64,000 nt of DNA from the NCBI GenBank assembly GCA_965153455.1, contig OZ234494.1, positions 14,694,001 through 14,758,000 on the forward strand, in the 5' to 3' direction. Each line of letters starts with the position of its first letter. Positions within the stretch are counted from its first letter, which is position 1. The notes under the pieces were generated by a model. It made no database searches. It was not told the DNA's origin and saw only the letters and a program-made list of their open reading frames with translations. This document shows, one piece after another, positions 60,800 through 64,000 of this stretch. A program made the translations under genes and the position numbers. This stretch comes from Sphagnum compactum (Eukaryota; Bryophyta; Sphagnopsida; Sphagnales).

Positions 60800-63629
60800 T
60801 CAGCAAAGGGCATCAAGTTGAGCTTGAAGCTCAGAAAGCTTCATGATTTTGATTTGCCCTACTTCTTCAGGCGTATATTCAGACTCCAACAAGGTGAGTA
60901 CTTGCCCATGTGCTTCCAGAATATTTGACTTGATTGGCTTGAAAAGGATTGAACATGTGGACTGATTTTGTAGATAAAGTTCCATCTTTGCAACCACCTC
61001 AGGCACCTGGACCTTATTTGCCTCTTCAACTGTTGCCACCATTTCTGCAACCTTATCAGGGGTTGCAAAAGCTTGCTCCTTCAAAGCTTTATGTGCCTCA
61101 GTGTCTGGACTCCTACTCCGTAAGGTTACTTTCATGGCAGTTACCTTGGTGATGAAGGAAAGCATAGGCTCAATTGCAATTTTTGTTACTGACATGATGA
61201 ATTGCTCACATGTCATCTTCAGATTTTTTTCCAGCTCCTTTTTGGCATCTACTTGATAGTCCAAAACTCGAGGAGAGAAAGTCCGAGCCAAAGACTGACT
61301 ACTCCAAAGTGATGACTGGCCTCTCAAAACTCGCTGCAAATGCTCCAACAAGTGTGTGAAATCAAGTTCCTTATGTGTTACCGAAAAATCAATGTCAAAA
61401 GGAGCAATCTGCTCACGAAGAATAAGCAGATGCTTGATGAGAAAAAGCTGTCCGTCCATTTGAGAAGCTCGCCTCTCTATCAGCTTGCTTGCTCGTTGAA
61501 TTGATGTTGAGCACATATTGATTGCATCTTGTGCGAGGCCTGTGAAAATTGCAGGCTCCAAGCAGCGGTAAAGTTTAGAGAGACAGGAGAGCGTCTTCTC
61601 CAAGGGAGGATACCATGTGGAGTAAAAGTCACGACCTTCTTCATCAGTTCCACCACCTGCTGCTGCTGCTGCTTTCTCCAGTTTGGCTGGAAAGTCAAGA
61701 TCCTCAGGTGATGGCAAAAAGTTAGCAATCTCATCACGCATGTAAGTCTGTGCCCGAAATGTCAGCCTTTCTTGAACATCAGCAAGAGTTTTTAGAATTG
61801 TTGGATGCAAGCCAGCAACTGAGTCTCGCCGCCGACCTAATTGCTCATCCAGGACTTCTCCTCTGAGAATATCAACCAGCTCACAAAGAAGTTCCAAGTC
61901 TGCTTCATGAATGAATTTGGCTCGTAGAGTGTCATAAAGGGTGGTGCATAAGGGATCAAGAAGTGGAGCAAGGTTAGAGGGTTCAGATGATGAGACAGGA
62001 AAGAAATGGTCAAACAGCTGATGCTCTAGCTGGCACACCTGCACAGACAAAGCCATGGCTTCATTACTGGCAAGATTCCAAAAGCTTCTAACTTTTGAAC
62101 GTACTTTGATAACTCTAAAAGCCAAATCCTCTAAAACCCAACTTCTGGCATACCTAATGTAGCAATAATGCAGTACTGCTTTCACCAAAGTTTTCCCTTA
62201 AGCTTCTCAAATGCTCAAATCAAGCACCAATTCTTTGAAAAACCTCAAAGAAAACCTTGTTGTCTGAATCTATATTTATGAACAAGTCTCAATGAAAGCT
62301 TGACACCGGCACAACTTCTGCAGGGACAGCAAAGGTGGTGCTGAAATTGAAGATCAACTAGGATGGGTTTTGCTTAGTTTTACCCAATGCGTTGATCTGG
62401 CATCCAAGCAATAGTGGGGGCAGCAGATGCAAGTTCAAGTCTTTTGTTTTTGGGAGTGGAGAAGATATATATACCTGAACAAGATAGGCACAGCCCGACC
62501 TGGTCAATGCAGGCAGGGGCTCCTTCTTGGCATAATCAGAAATTCTTTGAGAGACAACTCCTTGAACCAAAGCAAGCCTTTGCTCACAATACAAAGAATG
62601 GCAGTCATGAAGAATCTGACTATACTCTTTTCGTGAAGCTCGACTCTCAATCTCCTCCATCAATGCTTTTAGGTCGCTTCCAGCAGCTTTGAACCTCACA
62701 TACAGGACAGAGGTCTCTGCACCCTCAGTTAGGGTTATGGCAGTCACTTTACCATTTCCACCTCCTGTGCTTGAATTCTCCTTCACAGCTGCTTGCACTT
62801 GAGCTGATGCATTCTTGAGCACTGTAAGCACATGCGTCCTCACCATCGCCAGTGCTCTTGACTGCAGCTGCTTGAATTTGACGAGGTAGACACTGGAGTC
62901 TGCGTACTGAGGATTGTTGGCCACATACGAAATGCATTCGTCGAGACGCTTCAGCAAAGGGAGGAAATGGCCACTCCCCACGGTCATGGACGGTGCGTAA
63001 AACTGTGTTGCGATGTTCTCGAGCTCGTCGAAGTAGTTGAGTTTCGTTCTGAGAGCATCTGCAAACTCAATCAGACGCTCCTTCTCCATCACCAGCCTCT
63101 CACAAGCGTCGTGCAGCATCTTTGTCTTCGTGGCAACAGCTTGATGCTGTGCCTGTAGGTCATCGAACCTGTGCAACGTTCCGTCGAGATGCGCAAGAAT
63201 CTCATCGCATATCTCTAGTTGCCTCGTGAGAGTATTCACGTACTGCCGGTACTTCTCCTCCGTCTCTGACTTCATCGCCGTCTCCAGATCTGCAAACCAT
63301 TTGTAGAACTGGTGCTGGCTAGTGAGCTCCACAAGGTCCGTGGCCATGGCAGCGGCCTCCTCGTGCGCTTCCCTCGACGACGGGCTTGTTGTCGTCGTTT
63401 CTTGATCTTGCCTTCTTGCTGCTGCTGCTGCTGCTGCAGTGGTGAGTCCTCCTACGTGCGATGATGGCATCGGCCGCTCTGCTGCCGCATGTGCTAGCGC
63501 CGTTATGGCCGCTTGCTGTTGCTCTGTCAGAGGTGCATTCTGCTCCCATGTCGATGCAAACTTGTACCCCGATGATACCGCTCCAGATCTTGCAGGCGGT
63601 GCCACTATCGGTCCGCTCCTGCTTGCCAT
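60800..63629 (-). CDS. COG3: Conserved oligomeric Golgi complex subunit 3
   Basis: COG3 (Sec34 family) is a subunit of the octameric COG tether, which captures vesicles returning to and within the Golgi. Two exons read on the minus strand: 63629-62475 (385 codons) and 62038-60800, with a 436-bp GT-AG intron; total 797 aa, close to the family length of about 780. The ATG at 63629 (MASRSG) is the first in frame; the frame runs open upstream without another ATG. Residues 1-95 are Ala-rich with an Ala-7 run (65-71). The Sec34 core begins about residue 98 ([19 protein letters not shown]) and continues with [17 protein letters not shown], the splice at [22 protein letters not shown], then [40 protein letters not shown] and [12 protein letters not shown]. 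It looks intact and ordinary. Confidence 0.96.
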
Positions 63630-64000
63630 CGCTGTCTCTGCCTCTTTCTCTCTTCTTCTTCTTCTCTCCACGCAATGTCAATACAACTTCATTGGCGATC
63701 AGATCTGCTCTCCGCCTTTTCCCTTCCAACTCTTCCTTCCTTCCCTCCCTTTCTCTCTCACCAAAGATCCGGAGAAAATTTCACTTCTCGCTGAATCAGT
63801 TGCAGTCACCGTTCCAGCAGTCAAGGAAACTTACACGACGACAGCGACGACGAGGACAGAAGGAAGCTCTTAGTGTTGTCCTCTTACCTCTGCATTTTTG
63901 CATTTTCTATTTCCCCCACCAAAACTATGAACAAGAAACATCAGTTCTGCCGAGTCCCTCATTATTGTCTTCCTCTTTTCCGCAGTCCTCCGACGTGCAA
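63630..64000 (-). promoter_or_regulatory. COG3 5' leader and promoter region
   Basis: Upstream of the COG3 start (minus strand) the DNA is comparatively GC-rich and carries CT-rich tracts on the plus strand (63645-63665 and 63720-63760), equal to GA-rich leader sequence in the transcript. No other gene is seen before the window ends. No core promoter element could be assigned with confidence. Confidence 0.4.

Noticed and set aside
63319-63729. 136-codon minus-strand frame overlapping COG3 exon 1
   Set aside because: It overlaps the COG3 coding frame in GC-rich low-complexity sequence and has no ATG-led family match.

Overview
The window looks like nuclear DNA of a streptophyte plant whose sperm still carry flagella (bryophyte, lycophyte, fern or charophyte alga; I cannot choose between these from sequence alone). 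The reasons are: genes split by many short GT-AG introns; a plant-type SWI/SNF subunit (SWI3D-like) and a plant-like COG3; scattered TTTAGGG telomere-type motifs; inserted pieces of plant mitochondrial DNA; and a flagellar axoneme gene (CFAP206), which flowering plants lack. Genes are relatively GC-rich islands in AT-rich DNA full of decayed repeats and microsatellites. 

Layout. 1-5436: AT-rich, no recognisable gene. 5437-5690: a five-copy minisatellite just in front of a 23-exon gene (5782-15595, +) for a very divergent paralogue of the DNA polymerase delta catalytic subunit. Its splice phases fit together end to end, yet all three exonuclease motifs and part of polymerase motif C are altered. 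One of its introns holds an antisense mitochondrial-type tRNA-Lys. 15596-28620: gene desert with a decayed Ty1/copia-type retroelement (about 18.76-20.25 kb), a diverged inverted repeat (26.5-26.9 kb) and microsatellites. 28625-33478 (+): CFAP206. 33479-36300: gene desert holding two 154-bp CACTA-type MITEs with intact 3-bp target duplications. About 36.3-42.0 kb (+): a SWI3D-like chromatin-remodelling subunit with SWIRM, ZZ and SANT domains; its 5' end is uncertain and repeat-rich. 44195-44750: nuclear copy of mitochondrial nad6 joined to a group II intron fragment. About 47.9-52.5 kb (+): an unrecognised coiled-coil protein with consistent exon phases. 52468-60799: AT-rich, no recognisable gene. 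60800-63629 (-): COG3, a Golgi tethering-complex subunit in two exons. 

The genes do not form an operon-like system; they are independent nuclear genes for DNA synthesis, ciliary motility, chromatin remodelling and Golgi traffic. The most interesting object is the polymerase delta-like gene: it keeps motif A, a motif B core, the C-terminal cysteine modules and a PCNA-binding-like motif, but has lost the proofreading residues and changed the first Asp of the YGDTDS motif to Gln. All exon models were built by eye from splice consensus, phase and recalled family sequence; no alignment or search was run.
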